Below, piece after piece: positions 21,165 to 31,960 of a stretch of 64,000 nt of DNA (positions within the stretch are counted from its first letter, which is position 1; each line of letters opens with the position of its first letter). The notes beneath the pieces were generated by a model. It saw only the letters and a list, made by a program, of their open reading frames with translations, searched no databases and had not been told where the DNA came from. The DNA lies in contig CAHIKZ030004549.1 of NCBI GenBank assembly GCA_903632075.3, positions 1,367,001 through 1,431,000 of the forward strand, written 5' to 3'. The stretch comes from Acanthosepion pharaonis. Lineage: Eukaryota > Mollusca > Cephalopoda > Sepiida > Sepiidae. Both the position numbers and the translations under genes were made by a program.

Positions 21165-21770
21165 CCGGCCATTTTACACTCCATCCTTCTTCAGGTGGTT
21201 GGAATGTTGAAATGAACGCTTTATTTCGCTCACTGGGGTAGACTGTTCTAGTTCCATGTGCCATGTTTAATGGATCTCAGTTATCAGTTATCTCCTGTTA
21301 ATTCCCCTCTCCAAGTTCTCCACTGCCTTAACCGAGTATTGAACTCACACTCTTTGGGCCCTGTCAATGGATCTAAACAACACCTTTATCCACTGTGTCA
21401 TGTGTCCTTGAGGACATCTGTGTATGAATTTCTGGGTATTATAAACCTAATGTCATCAGCAATTTTTGCTGTTATCATTGCATGTTTTTACCAGAGCTCA
21501 TATTGCAATTATTGTTGTTATTATCATCACTTTTCTCTGGCACTCCCTATTACTGGTTCCCATATTGTATTCATTTCTATGCTTGGTTGGCTCAGGAGAT
21601 TTTTTTGGCCTAGCATATGTGCTGATTCCTTAAGTTTACAAATTTTCCAATGGTGTTCATTGTCTATGATCTCAAAATGATCCCACAGAGGACAGTGATC
21701 TCCTTTTTCTCTCCATATGGGGTCAACCACGCCTGATTTTTCCATTTTCCCTCATGTTACAGCTTTCTGG
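21165..21770 (-). pseudogene. Penelope-like element B: C-terminus and 3' region
   Basis: The minus strand 21745-21527 reads EKSGVVDPIWREKGDHCPLW, EIIDNEHHWKICKLKESAHM and IEMNTIWEPVI, the conserved C-terminal part of GIY-YIG-bearing Penelope-like elements. Downstream on the same strand (21405-21170) come a tRNA-like block (AGTGTGAGTTCAATACTCGG) and CCAACCACCTGAAGAAGG, the start of a hammerhead-like motif. The same 3' block recurs at 46195-46553 (-). Confidence 0.7.
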
Positions 21771-21852
21771 TGTTCTTGAAGCCTTACCTTAAGGGGCGGC
21801 CTGTCTCCCCTTTATATTTCTTTCAACAGTTGCACAAGATAGTGTACACACC

Positions 21853-21886
21853 TGAAGAAGGCCGGAGCATAAAACGGCTGAAACGT
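21853..21886 (+). ncRNA. Hammerhead-like motif, inverted relative to Penelope B
   Basis: CTGAAGA (21852-21858), then AGGCCG...CGGCT as stem II with one bulged base, then GAAACGTA. The ordering fits a hammerhead core, but an extra A lies before stem II in the related copies and stem III is absent or minimal. It faces opposite to the copy at 21165-21210, so the Penelope B fragment is flanked by inverted hammerhead-like tails. Confidence 0.35.
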
Positions 21887-21887
21887 A

Positions 21888-22079
21888 ATAAATATGGCGA
21901 ACAAGATGAGGACAATAGTCTGAATAATGTAAATAGTGTACATAATACCTCATCTCAGAAATATAGACAGACACTGAAAGGTGATAAATATGGTGACAAA
22001 GATGAGGACAATAGTTCGAATAATGTAAATAGTGTACATAATACTTCATCTCAGAAATATAGACAGATGCTTAAAGTTT
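21888..22079 (+). repeat. 96-bp tandem repeat, two copies
   Basis: ATAAATATGG at 21888 recurs at 21984, and the two 96-bp units (AAGATGAGGACAATAGT, AATGTAAATAGTGTACATAA) are nearly identical. One unit recurs at about 46198-46295 (-), directly following the hammerhead-like motif there too. The unit is thus part of the Penelope B tail. It stays open in one frame, but I regard that as chance. Confidence 0.75.
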
Positions 22080-22524
22080 ACTTAAAAAAATGTATATTAT
22101 GAAATGGTTAACATTTGGTAGATAATTATAACCTGATACAAATAGTTTTTTATTTATTGTAGAGAGAAGAGGTTTATTTGAGAATTATTTTTATAATCTT
22201 CCTGTTGAAAAGAGCAGCAAATATTGTATTTGACATAATATCAAATATGTAATGTTGTGCCTGAAAATATCAACTGTATCCAATTTACCGAAGGCAGAGG
22301 CTTACGTTAGTCTTGATTATAAGAAAATAGGATTCAGTATTCTATATCTTAAAACAATTCATCTCAAAATTATAAAAGTTATCTTCCATGTGAATTGTAT
22401 ATTTGAGACAAACATGATGATCAATCAATGACAATGATACATTCATAAGCATACAACAGAGGGTGTGTGTTTTTCACCAACTCGACAAATCAAATCTCAT
22501 GTTATATTTCACTTTTCCTTTTCT

Positions 22525-23075
22525 TTTTATCATTTCACCCCAAACAAGGCAATAAAATCTTACTGAGAGTGAAATAAACAGAATGAACAAAAAAAAAAAA
22601 AAAAACAGGATTCAAGAAGACATAAGATGACGATTGGCATTGCATTTGAATTTCTAAAAGCTTATACTTGAGAAGAAAGCAGAATGCAGGGCGAGAATTC
22701 TGCAAGGAAGAAGAGCAGGAGAAGAAACTCTTAGAATAAAGTTTACAGCTACAAAGCAATTTCCACAGTGAAATTATGAGATCTATCTGCCAATCTAGTA
22801 CTGCAATCAAATTCATGTAGTCAAGGTACCAAAGTTAAAAATTTATCAGAAGAATTACCATGAAAATATTTATAGAAATGTCACAAGGAAGCTATGTTAT
22901 AGTAGTGGGGAAGTGATTAAGACAAAACAGTCAAGTTAGGACCGATAACCATGGTGATTCTTTGGTTTTTGTTAAGAATCTCTGGAGAGGTTGCAGAATT
23001 ACCAATATTCAATACATGGATGAATTGTAGACTTATAAATGTGTGGGATACATTCTGGTGAAAAAAATTGTCAAA
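22525..23075 (-). mobile_element. LINE family A, 3' end
   Basis: The 3' end lies at 22530-22620 (CACCCCAAACAAGGCAATAA, then a poly-A run). The minus-strand reading at 23070-22920 still shows decayed IPHIYKSTIHPCIEY-like sequence before the tail. Frames are broken. Confidence 0.6.
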
Positions 23076-24307
23076 CTCAACATAATGAACCGACTCTTTG
23101 TTCACATTGTATGCACAAACCTGAGAAAGGTTCATTGCACGTTCATAATGGAACAGAAGATGAAATCAACGTTATGGCAAAAAGAAAAGCAAACACAAAT
23201 TTTGTTTTTAATAATTTGCTATTTTATTTACTATTTAATTTGGACCTATCTCTTTCTCAGTGGGTATGTACATGACACAAAGTTCCCCTTGCGTCTTCTT
23301 ACTTCTAGCAATGTGACTGCTTGGATGGTTGGCTCTTCTCTTTGACTTACTGTAACTGGGACTCTGCTTATACATCAGATGGAAGATTCTGAACTCTATC
23401 TAAATGTCACTTTAACCCTGCAAGTTTCCCTATATGGATTTATTTTCTTCCCTTTCTTTCAAATGGGTTGCTACTTTAAACACTAAACGTCAAAAAATTT
23501 ATATTCCGGCCATAAAAAACACTGAACACTTCAGACTCTGATAAGCCTCACATCTTGTGGGTGACCTATTGTGCCATATGCATCATAAAGATTGAGCTCA
23601 GTCATTTGAACCAGAGTTCCAGACCAACAATTTTTACTATCATTCCAGAAACATCTGTCAAAGAAACTTTAATTGTTATGAAAAATTTTTAAGCCATTCT
23701 AAAATCAGAATGTTTTGTTTTTTTTTAACTTTATCTTCAGTGTTTGTTAGTGGCAGAATAAAACACCATTAAATTGTTTAGGAAATAAATTAAGAAAACT
23801 AAAATATAAAAATTGTTAAAATGAATAAATACAAACACAATAGAAAGATTCTTCTGTAATTTTTATAAAAATACCAACTTTATTTTTTATTGAGATATTT
23901 TCATTAAATCACCTTGAATAATTTTACACAAATGTTCTTCATTAATTTTCATGGCCAGAGTAATTTTTATCAGACTTGAATTTGTTTTCTATACATTTAT
24001 TTATTATATCAATTATATTAACGCATTCCAATTATTCAAAAACAGAAAAATTTTACCTACAATTACCTCCCTTGTATTGTGACTGAAATTTCAAAGCTTA
24101 TTTATCATTTTTCTAAATTCTCCTTTCTATTTTCAGTTTAGTTTACAATCAGAAAATATAATGCATAAATATTGTTTGTTCATTGAAGCTTTTTTTTAAA
24201 ATAAAAACTGACATAAAAATATAATCTTCTCTTTGTTAGATCAAAATTAGTTTTTCCCATTAGATCTTAATATTTTTCACATTTCAAGATAAATGAAGGA
24301 GTTAGAT

Positions 24308-24959
24308 CAAGCATTGGCAAACTTTTTCGGGCAGTAGGCTGCATGAGACAGCTCATCATAAGGTGGGCCACATTACTAAAAAGGTAATTTTTCGTTAAAG
24401 ATACCACAGACATTTTCACAACAAAAGATCATGTGCATAAGCATTTGCCTTAGAAATGAGGAAAAGTTGATTTTTTTCTTTTCTTTAGAGAAAAGATTCC
24501 TCCTATAATTAAAAAAACTAAATATTATCACTGATGACAGAGTGATTAACACACGCTGATGTGTGGGATTTGTTTCTAATTTATTCATTTAACGGCGCAA
24601 AAACATATTTTTAAAAGAAGTATATTTATTCTCTACAGAAAAAATAATTATCATTAACATTTCCTGTTTCTGAAACAAAAAGTGTTTACACTTATGATCT
24701 TCCTTAGTGAAAATCACCAATGGTTTAAAATGCTGACTATGTTACCTTCAACAAAAAGTTGTAAAATTCAGGAAACATTGTACTTGATCATTGTTTATGT
24801 CTGTGGTTATGTATGAGAGAGTGTGTGAGTGAACAAGTGAGAATGAAAGGAAACAAACAACATTTTAATAAACAATATTTTCCTCATGAAATTAGGCATG
24901 TCATTTAGAATGCCAATTGGGCTGCATGTGATCCACGGGCCACAGTTTGCCCATGACTG
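24308..24959. mobile_element. Second hAT-type MITE, 652 bp
   Basis: Ends CAAGCATTGGCAAACTTT and, reverse-complemented, CAGTCATGGGCAAACTGTGG. Flanks AGTTAGAT (24300-24307) and AGTTAGAC (24960-24967) form an 8-bp target duplication with one mismatch. Subterminal GTGGGCCACA and CCACGGGCCACAG are typical of this hAT group. No ORF. Confidence 0.75.
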
Positions 24960-25379
24960 AGTTAGACTATGTTTAAATAGGACTTAAATATCTAAATTTA
25001 AGTCAATAGGCCATCAGGTTTCATGCACAAGTGTTATAGTGGAACACACCACCTATTCTATAGTTAATAGATTGTCCCACCTATAATAAGTAGGAGTAGT
25101 AAGAGTAACGAGTCAGTTGCTCAGTGAGTTGGTCAGTCAGTCGATGTCGGACGACAGTTAGTCGAATACTAAAGCATCAGCGACCACAACTAGATTACTC
25201 TGCGTTATACCTATTATATCAAGTTTCTAACGTTTTGTACGTCGAACCTATTTTAGGACTGACTTAGTACAAATACAAGCCTCCACTGTGAAATCACTCC
25301 ATAACAACAAGTTTAAAAATAAGTGCTTTAATGTTGTTTATTTATTTTGAGTGTGATGTTTGTGAAGGAAAACTCTGAT

Positions 25380-25790
25380 TTTAAACATTCACTGCCTTGT
25401 GGCCATACTCAATCATGGGAAAGGCCAAATGGGATTTGTCCTCAGAGCAAACTCTGAAGACAAATCTCAAACTGGAAGTTCAGCTTCATTCTGACAACTC
25501 CTGCGATGCTACCAGTGCTAAGCTGTATTGTCATCTGCTTTTCCCTTGAAAAACATTGGTGGCATGGAAAGGGAACATGTGCTGCAAGGGCAACTGCCAA
25601 TCTGTCATAAAACCCTGCCTGCGAATACTGGGTACTGTAAGGTTGGATGTGTGGGTGGTGTAATAGATAATGACTCAGAATTGTAACTTGGAGAGCTTAG
25701 TTCCAGTTCCCGTTGTGTTCGTTTTAGTCACTTATGCACAATGGGAAAGGTATGAATCCACATCTTCTCCCCTCAGCTATGGGTTAATTT
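25380..25790. mobile_element. SINE cluster
   Basis: 25655-25725 is a + strand tRNA-like head (GGTGGTGTAATAGATAATG, then AGTTCCAGTTC). The block 25380-25640 shares CTTGTGGCCATACTCAATCATGGG-like sequence with the inverted block at 28570-28600 (GGTTATGGCCACAAGG). The boundaries of individual copies are unclear. Confidence 0.45.
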
Positions 25791-26724
25791 GTAAGACTTG
25801 TATCACTAAAACCATTGTCATTTCAAAAAAATTCTTACAATCTAAAAATATATTTTCTGGCTTTAATTAACCTGCAAAGGGTTGATAAGCTGTTAAAAAC
25901 AAATCACTCAATCAACCAACTGTGTGTATTCTAGTCTATTTCATTCACTGTCACACAAATGTATTGCCTTTAATTTAATCACAGCTCAATGACAAAAAAG
26001 TTTGCTCATCCTTTCTATTAGAATGATGCTCATTATTATTATTATTATTATTATTTTACTTTATTTATTGGAATTTTTCATTTTCTTATTATATTTTTAA
26101 TATTTTTGCTACAATATTTGATTATATTTTATTACTAATATTTTATTTGTTTACAGTATAAATTTAAAATAATAAATTTTAATATAATCATTATATATTA
26201 TTATTTAAAACAGAGAAAACTTTCACTGGCTAACACAGGTATTGAACCCATGACCATCACTCTGACTAATTTATCTTTGCTATAATACTTGTTAGCCATG
26301 AGTGTTCTTTATACATAATACAGAAATACTACATAAGGTTTGGAAGGAAACTCCCATCAATATTTGAAAGAGATATAACAGTGGACTTGAAAAATCTAAT
26401 TTCCTGAAAAACTATTTTAAGGAAAAGATTCTCTAAATTTCAACCAACTGTAACACAATTTGATCAACAAATGTTGAATGTTACCTTATAAGGAAAAGTT
26501 TAATTTCACCTTTACCATTAATTTTAACATTACCATGACTTTTAATGAATGCTGAACGCAAACTGTTCCGGCTTAGATTTTGGCCTTGGTTTACCGATTC
26601 TATTCTACATGTCATGAACTGTTAGGCTACTAGTGCCTCTAAAATTACGATCAAAGGGGATGGGGGGATAATTTATTATTATTACTATTAGATATTTTTT
26701 TTTTTTTTTTTTTTTTTTTTGCAG

Positions 26725-26982
26725 CTGTCAATGCTCGCTCGTACCAATGCGTGAAATTGCTTATTGAGAAAAACGCCAACTTGGAAGCTGTCACATTCAC
26801 TCAGACAACGGCACTACATCAGGCCGTTGAGATGAATGAAATACGAATCCTCGTCTGTTTGTTGAAATGTGGCGCCAGATTTGATGTTGTCGATGAAAAC
26901 CACTTAACACCTATATTTTTGGCTGCCCAAAAGGGACATTTTGAATGCCTGAAAATATTACTGGAAAAATCTACTGAATCAG
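26725..26982 (+). CDS. ASB3: ASB3-like gene, internal exon
   Basis: Encodes residues 51-136 of the visible part plus the first base of codon 137. Ankyrin repeats: the end of the second (CVKLLIEKNANLE), the third (TALHQAVEMNEIRILVCLLK with CGARFDV) and the fourth (LTPIFLAAQKGHFECLKILL). The acceptor is a pure T-run of about 28 nt followed by GCAG; the donor is TCAG|GTTAGA. The entering phase completes Ala (G+CT) and the leaving G joins AT of the next exon to give Asp. TALHQA and TPIFLAAQKGH closely follow the pattern of ASB3 repeats. No stop or frame break. Confidence 0.9.
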
Positions 26983-27239
26983 GTTAGAGGCGGCGTTTCT
27001 TTACTCCTGCTCTGTGTGTTTGTGAGAAGAAATTTGATTCTTATTAAATGAGTACGAATGGTCATCTATATGATATTAAAACGATGGTTTTGTATGTCTA
27101 TCTGTAACCACAGTGTCACCAAAATGGTGTACTGTAGCCATAGGCACTACTGAATTAAGATACCCTTAAAAGGGACTAACATTATAAATGCAAAACTAAC
27201 CCAAATGATTTGCAGTTATATAACATTGTGGGGTCTGCA

Positions 27240-27745
27240 TTTATGCTCAACTGGAAGCCCGTCCTAGGTATGACAATAAACTACATCCGCATCCTGGGTA
27301 AGACGATAAACTACGTCCAACAGCAAGGCCTTTGATCAGGAGGTTTTGAGGAGTGTGGTAATGTCTTAATTGCTGGTGTTCCCAGGTCCATCCTGACCCA
27401 CTGTGGTAGCAGCTGTTAGGGTCACAGCTATGGGTAAATAGTTAGCCCCAAACTGGGGTCAAAACACTATTAAAGTGTAAAAATAGGTTTTAATACCAGA
27501 AAAAAAAATTATTACCAGAAATAGATTTTTGAAGAAAAATATATTACCAGAAATAGATTTTTGAAGAAAAATATATTACCAGAAATAGATTTTTGTATAA
27601 AAATATATTACCAGAAATAGATTTTTGGATAAAAATATATTACCAGAAATAGATTTTTGGATAAAAATATTACCAACAGTGAAAATTTTGTCGGCATTAA
27701 ATAACCCATTGAGGTTGATATGCCATAAAACAAAACAAACCAAAC
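27240..27745 (+). mobile_element. Repeat R2, copy 2
   Basis: Shares TTTGATCAGGAGGTTTTGA, TTAATTGCTGGTGTTCCCAG, CAGCTATGGGTAAATAGTTA and the tail GGCATTAAATAACCCATTG with 9090-9430 and (inverted) 57950-58200. Its interior has expanded into the 32-bp minisatellite below. Confidence 0.6.
27513..27679 (+). repeat. 32-bp minisatellite inside R2
   Basis: TTACCAGAAATAGATTTTTG begins at 27513, 27544, 27576, 27608 and 27640, with a partial sixth unit at 27670. This is a period of 31-32 bp, varying only in the three bases before AAAATATA. The other R2 copies have looser versions of the same unit. Confidence 0.9.
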
Positions 27746-27858
27746 CAAATCAACTGGAAGCAATAATTATTCAAGAGAGCCCAAAACAGTGCATTGTAGA
27801 CATTTTTTTATATAGTGTGATATTCATCAGCCTCTCAAAGTTGATGGATACCATGAGG

Positions 27859-27882
<24 letters not shown>

Positions 27883-27889
<7 letters not shown>

Positions 27890-28154
27890 TTTATTTAAAA
27901 ATATGATTCCAACTCACGACATAACAAAACATAACATGTTTCAAAACAATAGCTGAAAACTTCAATATAATTATTTGAATTAAATTGAGTTAAAGTAAGC
28001 GAAATTTTTTTTGGAAAAAAAATTTCGCTTGAAGATGGAACAGCGCTTACTTTAACTCAATTTAATTCAAATAATTGAAGTTTTCGGCTCTTGTTTTGAA
28101 ACATGAGACCTCTTATGTCGCGAGTTGGAATCATATTTTTAAATAAATAATTAT
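27883..28154. repeat. Fold-back element, 272 bp, beside (TA)n
   Basis: Outer arms ATAATTATTTATTTAAAAAT (27883) and ATTTTTAAATAAATAATTAT (to 28154) are exact inverted copies. Complementarity continues through CCAACTCACGACATAA / TTATGTCGCGAGTTGG and TTATTTGAATTAAATTGAGT / ACTCAATTTAATTCAAATAA to a centre near 28013. The right arm has extra bases (TTGAAGATGGAACAG) not matched in the left. Confidence 0.85.
28024..28124 (+). ncRNA. Hammerhead motif 3, degenerate (C3 to U)
   Basis: Stem I TTCGC (28024-28028) pairs with GCGAG (28120-28124) through one G-U wobble. TTGAAGA (28029-28035) stands where CTGAAGA is expected. Stem II is a long arm of about 62 nt. GAAA is 28098-28101. Stem III 28102-28117 is a 6-bp hairpin (CATGAG/CTTATG), followed by UC (28118-28119). 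It shares GAAACATGA and the GCGA stem-I strand with motif 1, so the two are homologous. The core C change should inactivate cleavage. Confidence 0.5.
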
Positions 28155-28265
28155 ATTTATGCTCTACTTTTGTATCGAGCACTATTTTTTAAAAATAATA
28201 ACTAAAATACTAAGGAACTTTGGATTATTTACCTAACCAGTTCTTTCCTATTTTCTATATATTTT

Positions 28266-28309
<44 letters not shown>

Positions 28310-28339
28310 TGTTAACTGGTGGTGGTAATATAGTATGTT

Positions 28340-28790
28340 GAGTGTCCTCTACTGAATGCATGTCTGGGCATGAATTTTTAATGGGAGTTTGACAGTCAAT
28401 CATGCAGCACATTTCTTCTCTCCATGCTGCCAGTGTTGTCTAAGGGAGCAAGCAAAGGCCAGTACTGCTTGCCACCAGTGTTGTCACAAGATTTGTCGGA
28501 ATGAAGTCAAATGCAAACTCTGACTGCCTTTGGAACTCTGGTTCTAGATTTCGTCCTCTGGGTTCACTCCCAAAGTCTTTCTCATGATTGGTTATGGCCA
28601 CAAGGCAGCAGAGCTTTAAAATCAGAGTTTTCCTTCTCTTAGATGGATCTACTCTCTGAGGCTAGCAAATTCCATTGACTCAATTTAGGCATTACCCCCC
28701 CCCCATTTCCTACCTGGGATGTGTGGGTAGCATAGCAGTTATCAGTGTGGGAAGTAGAATCGGCAAGGTGAATTCAAGTTCTCTTTTAGT
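28340..28790. mobile_element. SINE debris
   Basis: 28540-28690 holds a minus-strand SINE body (GTTTTCCTTCTCTTAGATGG). 28715-28790 holds a + strand tRNA-like head (GGTAGCATAGCAGTTATCAG, AGGTGAATTCAAGTTC). Boundaries are uncertain. Confidence 0.4.
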
Positions 28791-29918
28791 CTGTTGCATT
28801 CACTTTTACACAAATGCCCTTAGGAATTTGCGAATTTTTCTGTAGCTATAGCTTAAATAACATGAAAGACTTGAATCTCTAGTCTTTAGTGGAACAAGTC
28901 TAAGAGGAGGAGTACTTTGAATTCCAAATTGTGAAAAGGGTAATATGAAACCAGTCCACTATCTTTCCCAAGAAGTTATGATGATTCATAGATAATGATG
29001 AAAAAGAATCTGTAGCGAGCCATGATCACCAAGTCCTGAAGAAAAGAAACTCTGAATTCCAAATTGTGGAGAGGGCAATGGGAAACCAATCCACTATTTT
29101 TCCTTTATGTTATTTAGAGTTGAGAAGCCTAATTCGCATAAATAAGTAGAAAAGTACAATAAAACTTTTTAGCTAATGTGGGATATTCCTTTTGTATTGA
29201 AATCCAAAATGTATCAATGGATACCGTCGAATGTTTTATTTTGAGCCCTTGATCACTAGAAATGACAGTATTTTGCAGTACATTTAAAAGGATCCTCTTA
29301 AGTATGCTGGTTGAGAATCACTGGGCAAGCATAACACGGTAAACAAAATTTTTACTACTGTATTTCTATTTCCATGGAAAATTCAGATGATCTCCGTTCT
29401 GTAGTTCTACCAATTCATTTCTTTTCAGTACACCATACCACTTCCATTGAGTTAAGTCCCTCTCATTTTCCTCTTGTGTTCTACAAGTAAGGCGGTTCCA
29501 CTCAACTTTTCCCTGCTGAGAATTGCTACTCTGTAGAACAAACTACCACAATGATGTTTCCCTGAAGTCTACAATTTTAACCTCCTCATGTCATGGCTCA
29601 TATCTATCCTCTTTATCTGCATAATCTTCTACCACCACCTACCTCCTCTTAAATAATGTTCTACTATGAGTGGCTCTTGAGCCTTGTATTGGGTAAGCCT
29701 TCAGTATAAAAAAATTATCTAAAATGACATTATCATTACCTGTATGCTTAGAAGCCATTATTAAGTATTATTAATGGCTTCTGGGGTTGACCTTGGGTAA
29801 TTGAAAACTGTGAAAAGTAAATCTTGGGATAGGTTAGGTGAAGTACTATGCTATAGTTGTGTACTTAGGAAAGAGGACAATTACATTAATGTGATTTTGT
29901 TTGTTTTGCTATTATCAG

Positions 29919-30102
29919 ATTTTGGGGCTCTAGGTGATGTCGCAGCCTTTGATGGAGCCACTCCCTTGCTAGCAGCAGCACAGGAGGGACATTATAAGTG
30001 TGTGGAGTTGCTCCTCTCCTACAAAGCCAATCCCAACATCTTCACCCTGGATTCCATTCCAATATGCGCTCTGCAAACTGCCATTGTGTGTAACAAACTC
30101 AG
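29919..30102 (+). CDS. ASB3: ASB3-like gene, internal exon
   Basis: Encodes residues 137-197, DFGALGDVAAFDGATPLLAA then AQEGHYKCVELLLSYKANPN, a complete ankyrin repeat, and IPICALQTAIVCNKL of the next. The ATPLxAAAQEGHxKCVELLL stretch is the closest match to ASB3 in the window. The acceptor is TTATCAG|AT and the donor CTCAG|GTAAGA. It enters after one base and leaves two bases (AG), completed by C of the next exon to Ser. Confidence 0.9.
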
Positions 30103-30846
30103 GTAAGAAGCAAAGGAAAATTTGGCAGCTTTTTTCCTAATGTTCTTGCAGTTTTCTAAGGAAACATTGTAGGAAAACTCACTTTTTTCACTCTAACCTT
30201 ATATTTATTTACTATTTTTCACTAACACTCCTCAAGACTACACACTGGGCATGTCTCCAAAATATATACATACGCTTAGTTTGTTTCATTATAATAAATA
30301 ACCATGGCAACTTGCACATGTACAGGCATATGCACATATGCACACAAAGAAGAAAAATCAATCTATCACCAATAAAAAAAAAAAAAAAAAAAAAGCACAT
30401 AAATTTTTTAACTTAATATAAAAATAACAAAAATGAGAAAATCAACAGACAATTGCTTTTCAATCCAGCTAGTGACCTGTACATCATTGCACAGGTATAA
30501 TGTTAAAACCTTTCTGCAGTTGGCACTCCATTTGGATGGCAAAATTTTTTAAATGATGCTTTAAACTACCTGGCTATATATAAAGACAAATAGAGCAACA
30601 ATTCATTCAAACAATTTTTATGAAATTCAGTTGACAAGATCTGTCTGTTTCATTTTAATATAATGCTCTTAGTATAAAGGAAGTTACCATTAGCCAGAAA
30701 GAGGCTTACACATGAGCGTCTCTCTTTTTTAAATTTTGGATTAAATGTAACTATGACTACAAAAACATTTTGCTTTCATTGTTTGCCTTGATAAAGTTGG
30801 AAGACAAAACACATTGGCAAAAAGTAAGATTTTTCCAATTGTCATT

Positions 30847-30904
<58 letters not shown>

Positions 30905-31049
30905 CACACACATGAATGGATGGTGAAAAATTATCAGGCTGTTTAACTGCCAGATAACCAAAAATGAGATTTTTTAAGGGCTTCTTGCCCAGGACTAAGA
31001 ATTTTTCAGCATTCCTTTATGTGTATATGAATACACACGCATCTTTTTT

Positions 31050-31740
31050 TTAATCATTTCACCCCAAGCAATGCAATAACATCTCTATGGTGCAAGATTT
31101 TACCGAGTGTGAAAAAATGTGAGAAAAAGAAACATTATTAAGGAGAGAGAACAATAAACGAACAGGAATTAAGGAGACAGAAGATAAAGATTGATATTGC
31201 ATTTAAATTTTTGAAGATCAAATTTGACTGAAAAGGCAAGAAGCCAGAAGAGAGTTCCACAAGCGAGAAGTGCGGGAGAAGGAACTGTTAGCATAGAACT
31301 TATGACTGCCTCTAGCAATTTCAAAAGGATGAGACCTAGCTGCCAATGTAGTACTGCACTTAAATTTATATATAAAAGTTAACACCTTTCTCGACGATTA
31401 TTTTGGGAAAAATGTTTCATTTTTAGACAAATTTTTTTCTTTGTTATTAATATAGTAACTAAGAAACTGAAGTACCTGAGTGGTGGCTAACACCTCTACC
31501 AGATGCGTGAGTTGACAACTGAAATTGTTTCAAGCTCGGAAGTGCATAAAAAGAATCAAGATTGCCATATAAAAAAAAAAACGTCTGTAGCTGGTTTTTG
31601 AACGTGTTTATTTGTACGTGTCTAAAAAAAGACATTTTTGGTAAAAAAATATATACATGTCTATGCCAGGGATGGGATGGTTAAAGTTCATCAGAACAAA
31701 TTACCATAAAAATATTTATAGAAAAGGCACAGGGAAGCTA
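31050..31740 (-). mobile_element. LINE family A, 3' end, split by a MITE
   Basis: The 3' part is 31050-31378 (CACCCCAAGCAATGCAATAA, AACATTATTAAGGAGAGAGA). The family sequence resumes at 31685 (GTTCATCAGAACAAATTACC, AAAATATTTATAGAAAAGGC). The interruption is exactly the TTAA-flanked element 31383-31680. Confidence 0.7.
31383..31680. mobile_element. piggyBac-like MITE, copy 1 (298 bp)
   Basis: Flanked by TTAA on both sides (31379-31382, 31681-31684), the target duplication of piggyBac elements. Left tip CACCTTTCTCGACG; right tip GGGATGGGATGG. The interior matches 50043-50343 along its length (TATTTTGGGAAAAA, GAGTTGACAACTG, GTAGCTGGTTTTTGAACGT). No ORF. Confidence 0.75.
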
Positions 31741-31922
31741 CATTATATGTCTTCTTTTGCAAATAAACAATTACAAATAATTAGAAAGTTACCTTTCTTG
31801 TGCAGTTATAATTAAATCTGATAACATATTTCAGTGTGAGTAATCAAGAGATTTTTGAAATTGCTTATTTTTTTTTTCCCTAAAATCTTTTGTATAAATT
31901 ATTATTTTTCTCTAACATTTCT

Positions 31923-31953
<31 letters not shown>

Positions 31954-31960
31954 CCTCCAG

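Larger units (their letters stand above)
6208..26724 (+). other. 20.5-kb intron of the ASB3-like gene
   Basis: Lies between the exon ending 6207 and the exon starting 26725. It is filled by the repeats annotated individually below. Stretches in which I recognise nothing beyond AT-rich sequence are 10156-10930, 13460-13800, 18066-20930, 22080-22520, 23080-24300, 24960-25380 and 25800-26690 (the last with an (ATT)n run near 26032-26055). Confidence 0.8.
26983..29918 (+). other. Intron of the ASB3-like gene (2.9 kb)
   Basis: Contains repeat R2 with a minisatellite, a fold-back with a hammerhead-like core, (TA)n at about 28269-28306 and SINE debris, listed separately. 28800-29918 shows nothing recognisable. 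Confidence 0.85.
30103..31960 (+). other. Intron of the ASB3-like gene (1.9 kb)
   Basis: Contains an A-run at 30376-30394, (TA)n at about 30848-30900 and a LINE A copy with a nested piggyBac-like MITE. 30400-30840 shows nothing recognisable. It ends in a T-run of about 27 nt before TCCTCCAG. Confidence 0.85.

Noticed and set aside
21770..22102. Repeat protein with two 32-residue units (NNVNSVHNTSSQKYRQ)
   Set aside because: The frame is a 96-bp DNA tandem repeat in a retroelement tail; one unit recurs in non-coding context at 46.2 kb on the other strand.
29036..29062. Additional hammerhead (CTGAAGAAAAGAAAC)
   Set aside because: There is no stem II between CTGAAGA and GAAA.
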